A DNA stretch of 64,000 bases, taken from the NCBI RefSeq assembly GCF_022682495.2, contig NC_071399.1:53870873-53934872 (forward strand). The letters run 5' to 3'. The position numbers and the translations under genes were made by a program. Position 1 is the first letter of the stretch. Each line of letters opens with the position of its first letter. Below the pieces are notes generated by a model, which made no database searches, had not been told where the DNA came from, and saw only the letters and a list, made by a program, of their open reading frames with translations. Shown here piece by piece: positions 34,930 to 46,281 of the stretch. This DNA comes from Desmodus rotundus. Taxonomy: Eukaryota > Chordata > Mammalia > Chiroptera > Phyllostomidae.

Positions 34930-35045
34930 CATGATAACTTTGTAACCTCAAAAAAGTTCCTGTTATCACTCTGGATCAGAATTCCTGTCTCTAAATTGGA
35001 ACAAAATAAGACCTTGAAAGGGTTATTATGAAGATAAGTAATGAG
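34930..35045 (+). repeat. MIR SINE fragment
   Basis: Degenerate MIR: 'GATAACTTTGTAACCTCAAAAAAGTTCC', 'TCTCTAAATTGGAACAAAATAAGA', 'GGGTTATTATGAAGATAAGTAATGAG'. Confidence 0.55.
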
Positions 35046-35189
35046 GTATATGTTGAGTCCCTTTGCTCTCTACATTCTAGCCACCTTGGCTTGCTTTCTG
35101 TTTTCTTGAATTTGTCATGCCCAGTCATGTTGAGCTGCCTTTGGGCTTGCAGTTTCTTTTTCCTAAAATATACTCTCTCCTGACCTAGC

Positions 35190-35385
35190 TCATGTTTTGC
35201 TTGGGAATGCTTATCACTTTAGATTTCAGGTGAAATGTCACCTTCTCAGAAAAGCCATTTTCTCTGACCACTTTATATTTAGTGCGGGCCTTAGTATAAG
35301 TTTCAAGAGGGCAGGAGTTTTTGTGTATATTGTTTACCACTGTGTTCTTAGTGTAGTGCACCCAAATGTGCTAAATGAAATGACT
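35190..35385 (+). repeat. L2 LINE fragment
   Basis: 'TTTCAGGTGAAATGTCACCTTCTCAGAAAAGCC' then 'TTTCAAGAGGGCAGGAGTTTTTGTGTATATTG' and 'GTAGTGCACCCAAATGTGCTAAATGAAATGA' follow the L2 3' consensus. Confidence 0.65.
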
Positions 35386-35399
35386 TATCATAATTCTTT

Positions 35400-35535
35400 C
35401 CAACAACTGTGAGGTGGGTATTTGCATTTTCTAACAAGGAAGCTGAAGCTAAAGAGATTTAACATGCTCAAGGTTATATAGTTTAGAAGAGATAAGTCTC
35501 TGGGTTCAGTGCCTTAGGGTCATCTTCTGGAGGAG
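35400..35535 (-). repeat. MIR SINE fragment
   Basis: Antisense MIR: 'AACAACTGTGAGGTGGGTATTTGCATTTTC', 'GGAAGCTGAAGCTAAAGAGATTTAACATGC', 'CTCAAGGTTATATAG'. Confidence 0.65.
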
Positions 35536-37079
35536 GGGGTAGGATTGGTGTTATATGATACAATTAAAGGTTTGGTAGCTGACTTTGAAGTATCTGACCA
35601 TGGATAACTTTGTTGAGAGCATAGCTGGTTAGCATAAATGTGTTGGTACAAGTTCTGCATGGTGATGTGTGGTTTTTCTTTAGGAGTGTTAGGCAGTTGA
35701 GGAAGGGAGGAGGGTTGATACTGTTTATTATCTATGATTGGGAATTAGCTGTGGCTGGAAGAAAACAAAGTGATATTAAATTGAGGTTCCCAGAGTTAAA
35801 GGCCTTCAAACTTTTCGTCAGTCTGAGCAACACTGCTTTTGCTTTTAACCTTAACACCATTTGAGACTTGTTGGATAGCATTTTATTTATTTTTATATTT
35901 TATTTTTATATTGAATGTATTGGGGTGACATTTCATTTTAAAAGAGCTTAAAACATTAAGGTCTTTTAAAACATTAAAAATGTGGAAATCTGTTTCTAAG
36001 AGATCCAAGTCTTAAACAATCTTACTGCTTTGAAAATGAGTTTTTCCCCTATTCTGGGTTACCAGGTACTTCCTTCACAGTTACCTTAGTAAAGATTTCA
36101 GCATAATTACATTTTACAGTGCAGGGGGGGTTTAATTTTTTTTTATTTTTGAGAACTATAAATTGCTTCACTGTAACATCTCATTTTATCTGAGTAAGTA
36201 TAACTTCGGACATATTTACAATATGTTTCCAGTTGGTCTTCATTAAACAATAGCTTTTTGCCACTGTGATTGAATTTTTTTTGCCTTTTCAGATCCCTCC
36301 CTCTAATCCCTTTGTACTCCAGCAAGCCAGCAACTGTTGTCACAGAAACAGTAGAACTCCAAAAACAAGCCACAAGTCAGGTGTAGATTAATGCAGCCAC
36401 AACTTATTTTATCTTCACTTTTTCTGAATTTATGATATGTATTACTTATTCATAATAAACTGATTATTATGTTTTATTCATGACTCACAAGTTTATGTAT
36501 CATAATTAAGTTTGTGTTCAGTTTTTGAATAACTTTTTTAGTAATAGCCTAATAAGTCAATTGCTTATTTAACTGAGTCACCATAAATTGTCCTTAACCA
36601 ACAGTTGGCTTGTTGGTTTTAAAGGTTACTTGCATGTTGGTTGTTTGAAATTTGTAAGTTTTTACTTGACTTTTAAATAAAAGGAATGTAATTTATCTTT
36701 GTCCTTACAGTGTCTAGCCTTTTTTTGTTAAATAATATGTCTTTGAAGCAGTTTTTGAATTGATGATTTAGATATTAATATAATCTATAACAGCCTTTTG
36801 GACCCATAGTATATCTGCTTTGCTGAGGAGAGGCTAGAAATTTGGTTTGCAGATAATGTTTGAGTAGATAGGTAAGAAGCTATCAGCTATTTTCAAAATT
36901 GAAAGTTTAGTGCAAGATGGTATTATTTAACTTAGGAGTTTCAAAGTATTAGAAAACATAATACAAATGTCAGGCAATATGTAAAAAAAACTTGGAGTAA
37001 AGGAACATTACCAAGAGGCAGTGCTTTTTAGTGCTTAAAATCCAATTTGGAATCACACAGACCTGGATTTGAATCCTTT

Positions 37080-37440
37080 CTCTGGCACAGTCTTGTCACT
37101 AATTAGGAAGTGAGGGAATGAATCTGGGCACATTTGAGGGAAGAGCATTCTAGAGAGAAGGAGCAGCAGGTGCAGAGTCCTGCTGGTGTATGAAGATCAA
37201 GGAGGCCATTGGCTTAGAATGGACGAGTAAAGGAAAAAGTAGTAAGAGATGATATCAGAGGTAGCAGAGAGTTATATCAAGAAGGGCCTTTTAGGTTATT
37301 GGAAGGACTTGGGCTTTTGCTCTAGGTCAGCTGGAAAGACATTGGAGAGTTTTGAACAGACACATAGTAACAAGATCTGATTTTCATTACTGCTTGGATC
37401 AGGACAATAAGGGTTGAGATGGTAAAAAGTGGTTTGGAAA
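37080..37440. repeat. ancient LINE (L2-like) fragment
   Basis: 'GGGAAGAGCATTCTAGAGAGAAGGAGCAGCAGGTGCAGAG' and 'GTAGCAGAGAGTTATATCAAGAAGGGCCTTTTAGG' resemble the widespread mammalian L2/L3-like repeat. Orientation not settled. Confidence 0.5.
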
Positions 37441-37540
37441 TTAGGTATATGATTATCAAGTTAAATTTCTTTGTGAGAATCATCACACTATTAGGTTAAA
37501 GCAAAATCAGTGTGTAGCTATTGAAATAATTTTACCTTTT

Positions 37541-37751
37541 TTTAAAAAAGATTTCTTAATTTTATTTTTAGAAAGAGGGAAGGGAAGGAGAAAGAGGAAG
37601 AGAAACATCAATGTGTGGTTGCCTCTCACGCGCCCCCTAATGGGAACTTGACCTGCAACCCAGGCATGTTCTCTGACTGGGAATTGAACCAGCAACCCCA
37701 TGGATTGTAGGCTGGTGCTCAATCCACTGAGCCACATCAATGAGGGCTGAT
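37541..37751 (-). mobile_element. VES-type bat SINE
   Basis: Antisense VES ('AAACATCAATGTGTGGTTGCC', 'GACTGGGAATTGAACC', 'CCACTGAGCCACATCAATGAGGG'). Target duplication TTTTACCTTTT at 37530-37540 and 37752-37762. Confidence 0.92.
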
Positions 37752-37775
37752 TTTTACCTTTTAAGAAGACTACCA

Positions 37776-38094
37776 GCCCTGGTCGGTGTGGCTCCGTTGG
37801 TTGGAGCATAGCCCCATAAACTGAAAGGTCATAGGTTTGATTCCCAGTCAGGATACATGCCTATGTGGTGGGTTGGGTCCCTGGTCAGTGTGGGTATAGG
37901 AGGCAACCAATTGATGTCTGTCTGTCTTTCTCTCTCTCCCCCTCTACCTCTTCCCCCCTTCTTCTCCTCCCTCTCCCTCCCCCCCAACCCCCTCTCCCCT
38001 TCTTTCTTACCCTTTCTCCCCCCCTTTCCCTGTTTCTAAAGTCAATGAGCATGTCCTTGGGTTAGGCATAAAAAATAATAATAAATAAAATAAA
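37776..38094 (+). mobile_element. bat tRNA-derived SINE with expanded CT tract
   Basis: Sense copy: 'GCCCTGGTCGGTGTGGCTCCGTTGG', 'GGTTTGATTCCCAGTCAGG'. The usual CTCTCCCTCC segment is expanded to about 120 bases of pyrimidine (37920-38035), ending in a (TAA/TAAA)n tail. Target duplication AAGACTACCA at 37766-37775 and 38095-38104. Confidence 0.9.
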
Positions 38095-38848
38095 AAGACT
38101 ACCAAATTCTAGGGTGTGAGTGTTGTAGGTAGAGAATCAAATTGTTCCTGTTTGCCTCCATTTGTCCTTGGCCTCACTAATTGTGCTGTCTTTTCTTCCA
38201 TCATTACTGTTCCAGCTACCACTTATATACTGTGAATGGTCAGAGTGGCAATAATTTTCATCTCTCTAATGCTATAACTCTTAATCAGTTGATAGTATGA
38301 GGTATTATATCTCTGGGCTTTCAAGGGAATGCTGTAATTTGTTAGGGTTGTCTGCCATTGACAGGATAAGGGAGGGCCAGCCAAACTAGATTGTGTATTG
38401 ATTCTGTTAACCTTACTGAACTGTAGATTTAACTTCCAGGTTGTTTTTTATTAGACAGCTTCGCATTTTCTAGATATCTCAAATTCTACACGATATGTGA
38501 GTCTTTTCCAAATTAGAAGGAGAAAATCTATGGTGGTCAATGTATATCAAATAAACTCTTCAGAATAAATGAGGTGACAATTACCATTTGTCCAGTTCCT
38601 ACTATAGGCCAGGGACTGCTAAGTGCTTTACGCAGATATTGTATAAGATTGTGGGCTCTTGTGGGGAGAGGGGAGGAGAAGGGCAGATATTCACCCTCTT
38701 GCAAAGAAAAGCTCCTTGCTTGTTTTCTTGTTACCTTTATTCCAAATAGCTTATTGACAATAGTGTATTTGATTAAAAACCATGTTTAAATAGAGTCCAG
38801 TGATTTTTAAAAAACAATTACTTACACTCAACATGTTTGTGTTTGTAG

Positions 38849-38939
38849 GAGCTGACTAAGGCTTTGGAAGAGAAACCAGATGATGCACAAAATTATTGTC
38901 AAAGAGCTTATTGTCACATCCTTCTTGGGAATTACTGTG
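38849..38939 (+). CDS. SUGT1: SUGT1 coding exon 3
   Basis: Reads [18 protein letters not shown] then [12 protein letters not shown]: end of TPR1 and most of TPR2. Acceptor GTTTGTAG, donor GTAACT at 38940. Human has Tyr where this reads Asn in DAQNYC. Confidence 0.96.
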
Positions 38940-39612
38940 GTAACTTTTCTTACAAAATATATTTTCTTTAAGTGTTACTTATAAATTTTGCCCAAGATAC
39001 GAGTCAAATAAAATGGAGATTATGTTTGAGGATTTTTAAATTGGTCTTTCATACAAGGTGTGAAGTAACTAGATTGTGACTAATGTTATATTGAGTAACA
39101 CCCATTTAATTTTATGAGTGTCCTTCCTTCAGTGGGTGGAGAATTTATACAGATTTCATTTGTGGTTATTGGATTTGCCAACAGAATAGCATCATATTTA
39201 CTGTTTTACAAAGTATTTAAATGAAGTGCTCTTACTTGCATTTTTTTATAAAGAATGTATTTCTCTATTACTTGTGTTAACTTTATCCTGGATAGAAAAT
39301 CTGGGTGAGGAAAAATTAAATACCTCGAGTCAAATTGCATAAATGACATTAATGAGAAAATTAGGTGACCTTTGTGACAAAAGTTTTAATGCCTGAAGCT
39401 CTCCAAAAAGGTAGTTAAATATTAGGCCAGTAGGAAGATAGGAGGGTAATATTTATTGAATCATATTTTACGTTAGCTTTTTCTAGTTTGAAACCACTTG
39501 TCCATTTTACCAACTTAAAAATGTAAGACTGATTCAAATTTTATGTGCAGTATTTGTTAGGATCTATGATAAACTGACTAAAAATGCCTTTTTTTTCTTT
39601 TTTCATATATAG

Positions 39613-39682
39613 ATGCTGTTACTGATGCAAAGAAATCTCTTGAACTTAATCCAAATAATCCCACTGCTATGCTGAGAAAAGG
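39613..39682 (+). CDS. SUGT1: SUGT1 coding exon 4
   Basis: Reads (D)[18 protein letters not shown] then MLRKG, the TPR2-TPR3 junction. Acceptor CATATATAG, donor GTATGC at 39683. The first codon, split across the junction, becomes Asp where human has Val. Confidence 0.96.
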
Positions 39683-40385
39683 GTATGCAATAACTATTTG
39701 TCCTGTTGGGTCTGGACAATAGATAGGTGTTTAGTTTGTTGAAATTAATGGTAAGCTTTATATAAATAGTCAATTCTGTATTTATACATTCTATAACTGA
39801 GATAGGATTCAATTTAACTTTATCTTGAATAAGTTATATTCAAATATAACTTATGTTTCTATTAAGTATGTGATGGGAGGTGTGTAGTAAGTATACTTTA
39901 AAATAATGATGATTGAAGTAACTTATAGGTGAAACTGATGGATTTTAAATCTTTTTGTTCTTCATTTGGAATTTATTCTCTCTGATTAGAGAACATCTAT
40001 TTCTCAGCCAAGCTGGACAGACTACATTTACTACTATGAATACTCTGTACCTGTGTATTTTTTATCCCAGCTTGTTTCTGTTGATAAGTGTGACTTTTCT
40101 TTAATTAAGAAATGTCTTTAATTCCTTACTATGTAACTATACTTTGGAAGGAGCAAGTATATACAATTAAGATCAAGAAATTCCTTCTGAAATGAGTTCA
40201 AAAGCTGGATATTAATGAGAATTATATTAGATGTTATGTAGAGTATTTTAGAAAATCTCTTGGCTTATTAATATATGCTTAAATCCTTTTAACAATAGAG
40301 AATACTAGGATATTTAAATTAGGAAGAAGGCTATTTTTGATGATCTCATGTGTGTGTGGTATTTGTTTTTAATATGCTCATACAG

Positions 40386-40456
40386 GATATGTGAATACCA
40401 TAAAAAAAACTATGCTGCTGCTCTAGAAACTTTTACTGAAGGACAGAAATTAGATA
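40386..40456 (+). CDS. SUGT1: SUGT1 coding exon 5
   Basis: Reads ICEYHKKNYAAALETFTEG then QKLD: TPR3. Acceptor TACAG, donor GTAAGT at 40457. Confidence 0.96.
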
Positions 40457-41979
40457 GTAAGTATTAGAATTATATGTTAATAAATTAATCTATTATACCA
40501 TAGCTAAATTTTGTTAATGTAATCTCAAGTTAATTATCAAAACCCAGTACCATCTTTTACTCCTTTTAATGGTATTTTTGTGTTGATTGCAGAGTTTGAG
40601 TTTACTTAAATATTGATTAAATTGGCCATTTAGTATTTAAATCACAGATAAACTTTACCATTAGAAGCTAAAAACACTTGGTATACTCCTTATACTTAGT
40701 CTGGTTTTATTTTTTCCTAATAGACAAGTGACAGTTTAATTTTCACTGATGTTCAGAAGTCTATTTTAAGTTTTATTCAGATTGCTTACATAGGAAATTT
40801 TACAACGAAGATTTTTATTGAGAAATAAAGTGTTAGGTAAACAGTGATAGGGCACAGAAGAAACATAGAGCTTTGAGAGTTGTGAGTTTCTAATGCCATC
40901 TTTTTGAGAGAAATAATAGGTTTTCCCCGCCATTAGAAAGTAGATCATTCCTATAATATATATGCAAAAAATTTTGAACGCTCTTAGGCCCAAAAAATAA
41001 CCTATGAAATCATACAAAGTAACACATAAAACCTAAAAATAACACTAACAGATAGTAAAAGCAGGAACGATATGATAAATACACAGCTTGTATAGAAAAA
41101 ATAATGTTTGTATTGTGTAGTTTCACTTATTAAAAAGACTGACTTCTCCTGAAGTATAAGATAACAACACCATGCTTTGTACGCCTATTAATCTACTCAG
41201 GCGATAGAGTTTTCATTTTATCTGTTACTAGATGGCAGCTAAAAGAGACCACTTCATTATTAGCAGAACCAATAATCACTTCAGCAGCTTTCAGGTTTCT
41301 TTCTCTATTTTTGTAAATAGTATGAATAATGGGTGCAAGCAGGTTCAATGTACAGAATGCCTTTATCTTGTTCATCACATTCAGAATCCTCAATTATGTC
41401 CAGTTTTACATTAAGTGCATAGTTTTATAAGCTCTCTTAGGGTTTTCTACTATCTTATTATACATCTTGCTAACAGATGTACAAAATTGAGATACAGCAA
41501 AGATGCTCACAGACACCATTCAGAGCCATGGGATCAATGCTGAGATACTGATCGTAGTTCCTGGGGCAGGAGCTTGGTGGGGCCACTCTCAAAGGTCTGG
41601 TTGTGCATTGCCCTTTTAATCGCTAATGCAAAACAAATGCTGGATGCTATTTTTGCTCTTTGCATAAAAGTGAAAATCCTATTGAGTTTTCTTTCAGTTA
41701 GTGAAAACAAGTAGTAATTTAGGTCTTCTGTAAAGGTGAAGTGGTGTACTGTGAATTTTCGAAAAGCAGGGGATACTTATATATGAAGATTATCACAGCG
41801 GTGTGGATATTTGTGCACATATATAGAAATAATAAGGCCCAAGAATCAAAAAATCCGCAGAAGACTAAAGGACAGTAGTTGTAAGTAATTTCATAGATAA
41901 TGGTAGACTATGTAATCCTAATTGTATACTATCATTTTATCTTCATCTCATGATAGAGTGTTACCACAGTTCTCTGAAG

Positions 41980-42206
41980 CAGTGGTTCCTAACTCCTGAT
42001 TTTGATTTTGCTCCCAGTGGGGACATTTGGCAGTGTCTGAAGAGATTTTTTGATTATCATGACTAGTGGATGGGGAATGTACTACTGAAACCTAGTGAGT
42101 AGAGATCAGTGATGCTGCTAAATATCCTGCCATGCACAGGATAGTCTTCCACAACGAAGATGTATCTTGTCCAAAATACTAACAGTACTGAGGTTGAGAA
42201 ACCCTG
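41980..42206. mobile_element. MER20 (hAT-Charlie MITE)
   Basis: Begins CAGTGGTTCCTAACTCC, continues 'GGGGACATTTGGCAGTGTCTG', and ends GAGGTTGAGAAACCCTG. The flanking octamers CTCTGAAG and GGCTGAAG agree at 6 of 8, an old 8-bp duplication. Confidence 0.8.
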
Positions 42207-42609
42207 GGCTGAAGTATTGTATGGTTATATTTTTAAAAATTTACTCTCTACTGCTTTGAATATTTGCTTTTTTGCTGTATACCTACTTGAGAAAGGGCAG
42301 TAGACCCAGCTTTGCAAATGGAACGTACAAATTAGGACAGAAGAGATGTAGGCAATAGTCTTCTAGACTTCAACCCAGCTGCTGGTTACCAGGCCTCCAC
42401 TGCATCCTAACTGAGATGGTGTATTGGGAATTCCCTTAAGGTCTGATTTTGTTGTGTGACAAAGGAAGGTTCTTTAAGAGGAGAGAGGTGAGGGAAAATG
42501 TAGATTAATACCTGTGAACTACTAAGGTGGTCTTCGGTTAAAATTAATTTTTTAAAAATTAGAATTTTTCAGGATGAACAAGTAAATATTAAAGCCTGTT
42601 GGTATATTT

Positions 42610-42735
42610 ATAATGTTAGGATTGTTGTAAGATCTGTAAGGACGGGTATTGTCTGTTTAGTTCTCTGCTGAATCCTCAGTGCCCAGAACACGGGAACATA
42701 GTAGGTATTCAATAAATATTTGTTGAATAAATATG
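42610..42735 (+). repeat. L2 LINE 3' end
   Basis: 'CTGAATCCTCAGTGCCCAGAACACGGGAACATAGTAGG' followed by 'TATTCAATAAATATTTGTTGAATAAATATG' is the L2 3' terminus. Confidence 0.8.
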
Positions 42736-42782
42736 TTAGATTGTGCAGATGAAAGATTTTACTGTCAGTTTGCCCTTTCTAG

Positions 42783-42836
42783 GTGCGGATGCTGATTTTA
42801 TTGTCTGGATTAAAAGGTGTCACGAAGCTCAGAATG
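42783..42836 (+). CDS. SUGT1: SUGT1 coding exon 6
   Basis: Reads ADADFIVWIKRCHEAQN after a split Ser codon: the helix after TPR3. Acceptor TTCTAG, donor GTAAGT at 42837. Joins directly to exon 5, as in the shorter human isoform. Confidence 0.95.
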
Positions 42837-42984
42837 GTAAGTATGTAGGTTTCCCATAGTCTTTCATTTTAAAAAGAAGTAAATATTTGACATTTTTTGA
42901 TTCAAACAAATTTGTTTTTAAGTTCATAATTTGTAAGTAGTGCATGTTCCCTTAGATAGGGATATCCAAAGGTGGTATTTTTAA

Positions 42985-43375
42985 AAAACTTTCTATTATT
43001 TTCTAATAGCTGTATTGAAATAGAGTTCATATACCATACAACTCACCCATTTAAGGTGTAAATAGTTCTTAATATATTCACTGAATTGTGTAACCATCAA
43101 AAAAAACTGCAACCATCACTATAATCAATTTTAGAACATTTCATCATCCTCAGAAGAAACCCCATAACCTTTAGCAGTCCTCTTTCTTCATTGCCCTCCA
43201 ACCCCCACAACCCCCAGACTGAAGCAGCCACTAATCTACTTTATGTCACTGTGGATTTGCCAATTCTGAACATTTCATATACGTGGAATCATATAGTATG
43301 TGATCTTTTGTGACTGGGTTTTTCCACTTAGCATAGTGTTTTCAAGGTTTAGGTTTCAGTGATTGCCTGATGTAC
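42985..43375 (-). repeat. L1 LINE 3' fragment
   Basis: Antisense L1: 'AGCTGTATTGAAATAGAGTTCATATACC', 'ACTCACCCATTTAAGGTGTA', 'CTAATCTACTTTATGTCACTGTGG', 'ACTTAGCATAGTGTTTTCAAGG'. Confidence 0.8.
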
Positions 43376-43441
43376 CCCAGTGTTCAACTTAAAAAAATAG
43401 GTGTAACGTGTAAAGTGCCAGACCCTTTTCTCTTAAGTGAT

Positions 43442-43498
43442 GGGTTGCAGGGTGTGAGAAACCCCATCCTCCTGGGGTTTCTCACACCCTGCACAACC
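43442..43498. repeat. perfect inverted repeat (hairpin), 20-bp arms
   Basis: GCAGGGTGTGAGAAACCCCA (43447-43466) is followed after TCCTCC by its exact reverse complement (43473-43492). The pairing extends outward by GGGTT/AACCC with a 2-base bulge. It belongs to none of the repeat families recognised here. Confidence 0.9.
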
Positions 43499-43544
43499 CT
43501 GGGACCACTATCTTTTTTTTTTCCTTTTTTCTTTTTTAACTAAA

Positions 43545-43744
43545 GATTTTATTTATTTTTTAGAGAGAGGGGAAGGGTGGGAGAAAGGGAGAGAAACATC
43601 AATGTGTAGTTGCCTCTCATGTGGCCCCTACTGGGACTGGGGACCTGGCCTGCAACACAGGCATGTACCCTGTCTGGGAATCGAACCAGTGACCCTTTCG
43701 TTCACAGCCCGCGCTCATTCCACTGAACTACACCAGCCAAGACC
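43545..43744 (-). mobile_element. VES-type bat SINE
   Basis: Antisense VES: GAGAGAGGGGAAGGGTGGGAG, 'TCAATGTGTAGTTGCCTCTC', 'GTCTGGGAATCGAACCAGTGACCC', 'CCACTGAACTACACCAGCCA'. Confidence 0.92.
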
Positions 43745-43865
43745 TTCTTTCTTTTTTTTTCTAATATATTTTTTTGATTATGCTATTACAGATGTCCTAA
43801 TTTTCCTCATTTGCCCCTCTCCACTTGGTACCCCCCATTCCCTCTGGCAATTCATATCCTTAGTT

Positions 43866-44056
43866 CAGGGGTGTCAAACTCATTTTCATCAGGGGCCACC
43901 TCAGCCTCACAGTTGCCTTCAAAGGGCTGAATGTAGAGCTCCTTGCCCCTAGTTAAGGAGCACTTACGTTTATACAGTCCTAAAATTACATTTGGCCCTT
44001 TGAAGGCAACTGTGAGGCTGATGTGGCCCCCGGTGAAAAGGAGTTTGACACCCCTG
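43866..44056. mobile_element. hAT MITE with about 61-bp inverted repeats
   Basis: Starts CAGGGGTGTCAAACTCATTTTC and ends GAAAAGGAGTTTGACACCCCTG. The two 61-base ends are reverse complements with about four or five mismatches, separated by a loop of about 70 bases. Exact 8-bp target duplication CCTTAGTT (43858-43865 and 44057-44064) inside the HAL1 3' UTR. Confidence 0.92.
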
Positions 44057-44619
44057 CCTTAGTTCATGTCCATGGATTATGCATGTAAGTTCTTTGGCTA
44101 CTTCATTTCCTCTACTGTTCTTAACATCCCCCTGCCTGTTGTGTACCTACCAATTTGTACTTCTTCATCCCTGTACATTTTCCCCCATTGTCCTCTTTCC
44201 CCCTGCCAACTGATAACCTTCCAAATGATCTCCATATCTGTGATTCTGTTTCTGTTCTGCTTGTTTGCTTAGTTTGTTTTTTAGATTCAGTTGTGAATTT
44301 ATTGCCATTTTAATGTTCATAATGTTAATCTTATTTTTCTTAAATAAATCCCTTTAACATTTCATATAATAATGGCTTGGTGATGATAAACTCCTTTAGT
44401 TTTACCTCGAATGGGAGGTACTTTATCTGGCCTTCCATTCTAAATGATAGCTTTGCTGGATAGAATAATCTAGGTTGTAGGTCCTTGCTTTTCATCACTC
44501 TGAACACTTCTTCCCAGTCCCTTGTTGCCTGCCCGTTCTTTTGAGAAATCAACTGACAGTCTTATGGGAACTCCTGTGTAGGTAACTCTGCTTTTCTCTT
44601 GCTGATTTTAAGATTCTCT

Positions 44620-44824
44620 CTCTCTCTCTTTTTTTTTAAAACCTTATTTATATACTTTTAGAGAGAGGGTGAGGGAGAGAAGCATCAATGTGTGGTTGCC
44701 TTTTGCATGCCCCCAACTGGGGACGAGGCCTGCAACCCAGGGATGTGCCCTGACTGGCAATCGAACTGGCAACCCTTTGCTTCACAGGATTGCGCTTAAT
44801 CCACTGAGCTACACCAGCCAGGGC
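44620..44824 (-). mobile_element. VES-type bat SINE
   Basis: Antisense VES inserted in HAL1 copy E with a 12-bp duplication TTAAGATTCTCT (44608-44619 and 44825-44836). 'CATCAATGTGTGGTTGCCTTTTGC' and 'CCACTGAGCTACACCAGCCAGGGC' are diagnostic. Confidence 0.93.
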
Positions 44825-46281
44825 TTAAGATTCTCTGTTGTCTTTAACCTTTGGCATTTTAATTATGATGTGTCTTGGTGTAGGCCTCTTTATGTCCATC
44901 TTGTTTGGGACTCTGTACCTCCTGGACTTGTATGTCTATTTCCTTCACCAAATCAAGGAAGTTTTCTCATTATTTGTTCAAATAAGCTTTCAGTTTTGCT
45001 CTTTCTCTTCTCCTGTGGCACCCCTATGATTCAAATGTTGGTACTTTGAAGTTGTCCCAGAGGCTCCTTAGCCTATCCCAGATTTTTTTTGGATTCTGTT
45101 TTTCTTCTCACTGTTTTTATCAAATGTTTTTTTCTTCCTTATATTCCAAAATCATTGATTTGATTCTTGGGAACTACCTCTGTTGTTTGCCTGTAAATTC
45201 TTCTTTATTTCACTTAGTGTGACTTTCATTTCTGTAGGGTCTTTTTATGATGTTGAAGTACCCAATGAGTTCCTTGAGCTCATCCTAATAACTAGTGCTT
45301 TTAACCCTGCATCTGATAGATTGCTTGTATCCATTGTTTATTTATTTATTTATTTATTTTTTGAGTTTTGTTCTGTTCTTTTATTTGGGCCATATTTCTT
45401 TGTCTCCTTAATTTGGCAGCCTCCCTGTGTTTGTTTCTGTGTATCATATAGAGCTGCTTTGACTCCCTGTCTTAGTGGTGTGGCCTATGGTAATAAAGTG
45501 TATCTGTAAGTTGTGTGGGGTGGAGCCTTAGGTAATTGTAAGGGCAGGGCAACCTGTGTTACCTCTCTGTGACTGTGTGGGAGAGGGCTTGGAGAGGGGA
45601 CAACACTGCTGCCTGGCCTCTGCAGTTTGGTCCAGGAGGAAACTGTCCCCTGGCACTTGCCCTGATGACAAAGACACTTTAGTTTTTCCTGGTACGTCAC
45701 TGGTGACCTTCCAGCTACTGCCCTGGTCCTGGAGCCCAGAGGGAGTGAGTCTGCATAAGTCCTGACTCCGTTGTGGGCCCTTTAAGAGGAGACACTTGAG
45801 GATCCTGCAGTTTCTTCCACTGCCCTAACCACTGGTTTTTACAGCCAGAAGTTAGGGGGCATATCTTTCCGGCATGGGAACCCTGGGTTGAGTTGTCTGG
45901 TATGGGGCTGGGTATCCCTCTTGATTTTTATCCATCACACGTGGTATGGGACCTCCCCTATTCCACATCTTTGCCCCTCCTACCTGTCTGGATGAATGTG
46001 ACTTCTTTAATTCTTTGGTTTTCAGTCTTCCATACAGCTCGATTTTCTGACGATTCTGGGTGATAGTTGTTTTGTAGTTTACTTGTAATTTTTGCTGTGG
46101 TTGTGCTAGGAGATGATCCATTTAACCTATGTCTCCATCTTTACCAGAAGTCTGGGGCCTGTTTCTGTGAGCAGTTCCTACCCATCCTCTCATTCCATTC
46201 CATATGTCCCTGACAAAGCCCAGGTCTCTTGACTCCTACTCACCCAAGGAAAATATGAGAAGATGTTTTTTGCTAAAAAAT

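Larger units (their letters stand above)
31148..38848 (+). other. SUGT1: SUGT1 intron 2
   Basis: 7.7 kb, donor GTGAGA, acceptor GTTTGTAG. It contains HAL1 copy B, an antisense L1 fragment (34500-34890), L2 and MIR pieces and two facing VES SINEs. About 33700-34480 and 35540-37000 are largely unique or too decayed to name. A short antisense L1 3' tip ('TTGAATGTATTGGGGTGACATTT') is at about 35890-35935. Confidence 0.9.
40457..42782 (+). other. SUGT1: SUGT1 intron 5
   Basis: 2.3 kb, mostly unique AT-rich sequence. It contains a MER20 (41980-42206) and an L2 end (about 42610-42735). The small open frames here have no support. Confidence 0.85.
43755..46150 (-). mobile_element. HAL1-type element, copy E
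   Basis: Antisense in SUGT1 intron 6. The 3' end is at about 43760 ('TTTGATTATGCTATTACAGATGTCC'). Degraded ORF1 codons lie at about 44340-45330 and a GC-rich 5' UTR follows to 46150, where the - strand starts CTTCTGGTAAAGATGGAGAC. Interrupted by a hAT MITE (43866-44056) and a VES SINE (44620-44824). No ORF2 and no long intact frame. Confidence 0.75.

Noticed and set aside
43602..43952. 116-codon open frame at SINE/HAL1 boundary
   Set aside because: Made of antisense VES SINE, HAL1 tail and hAT MITE sequence.
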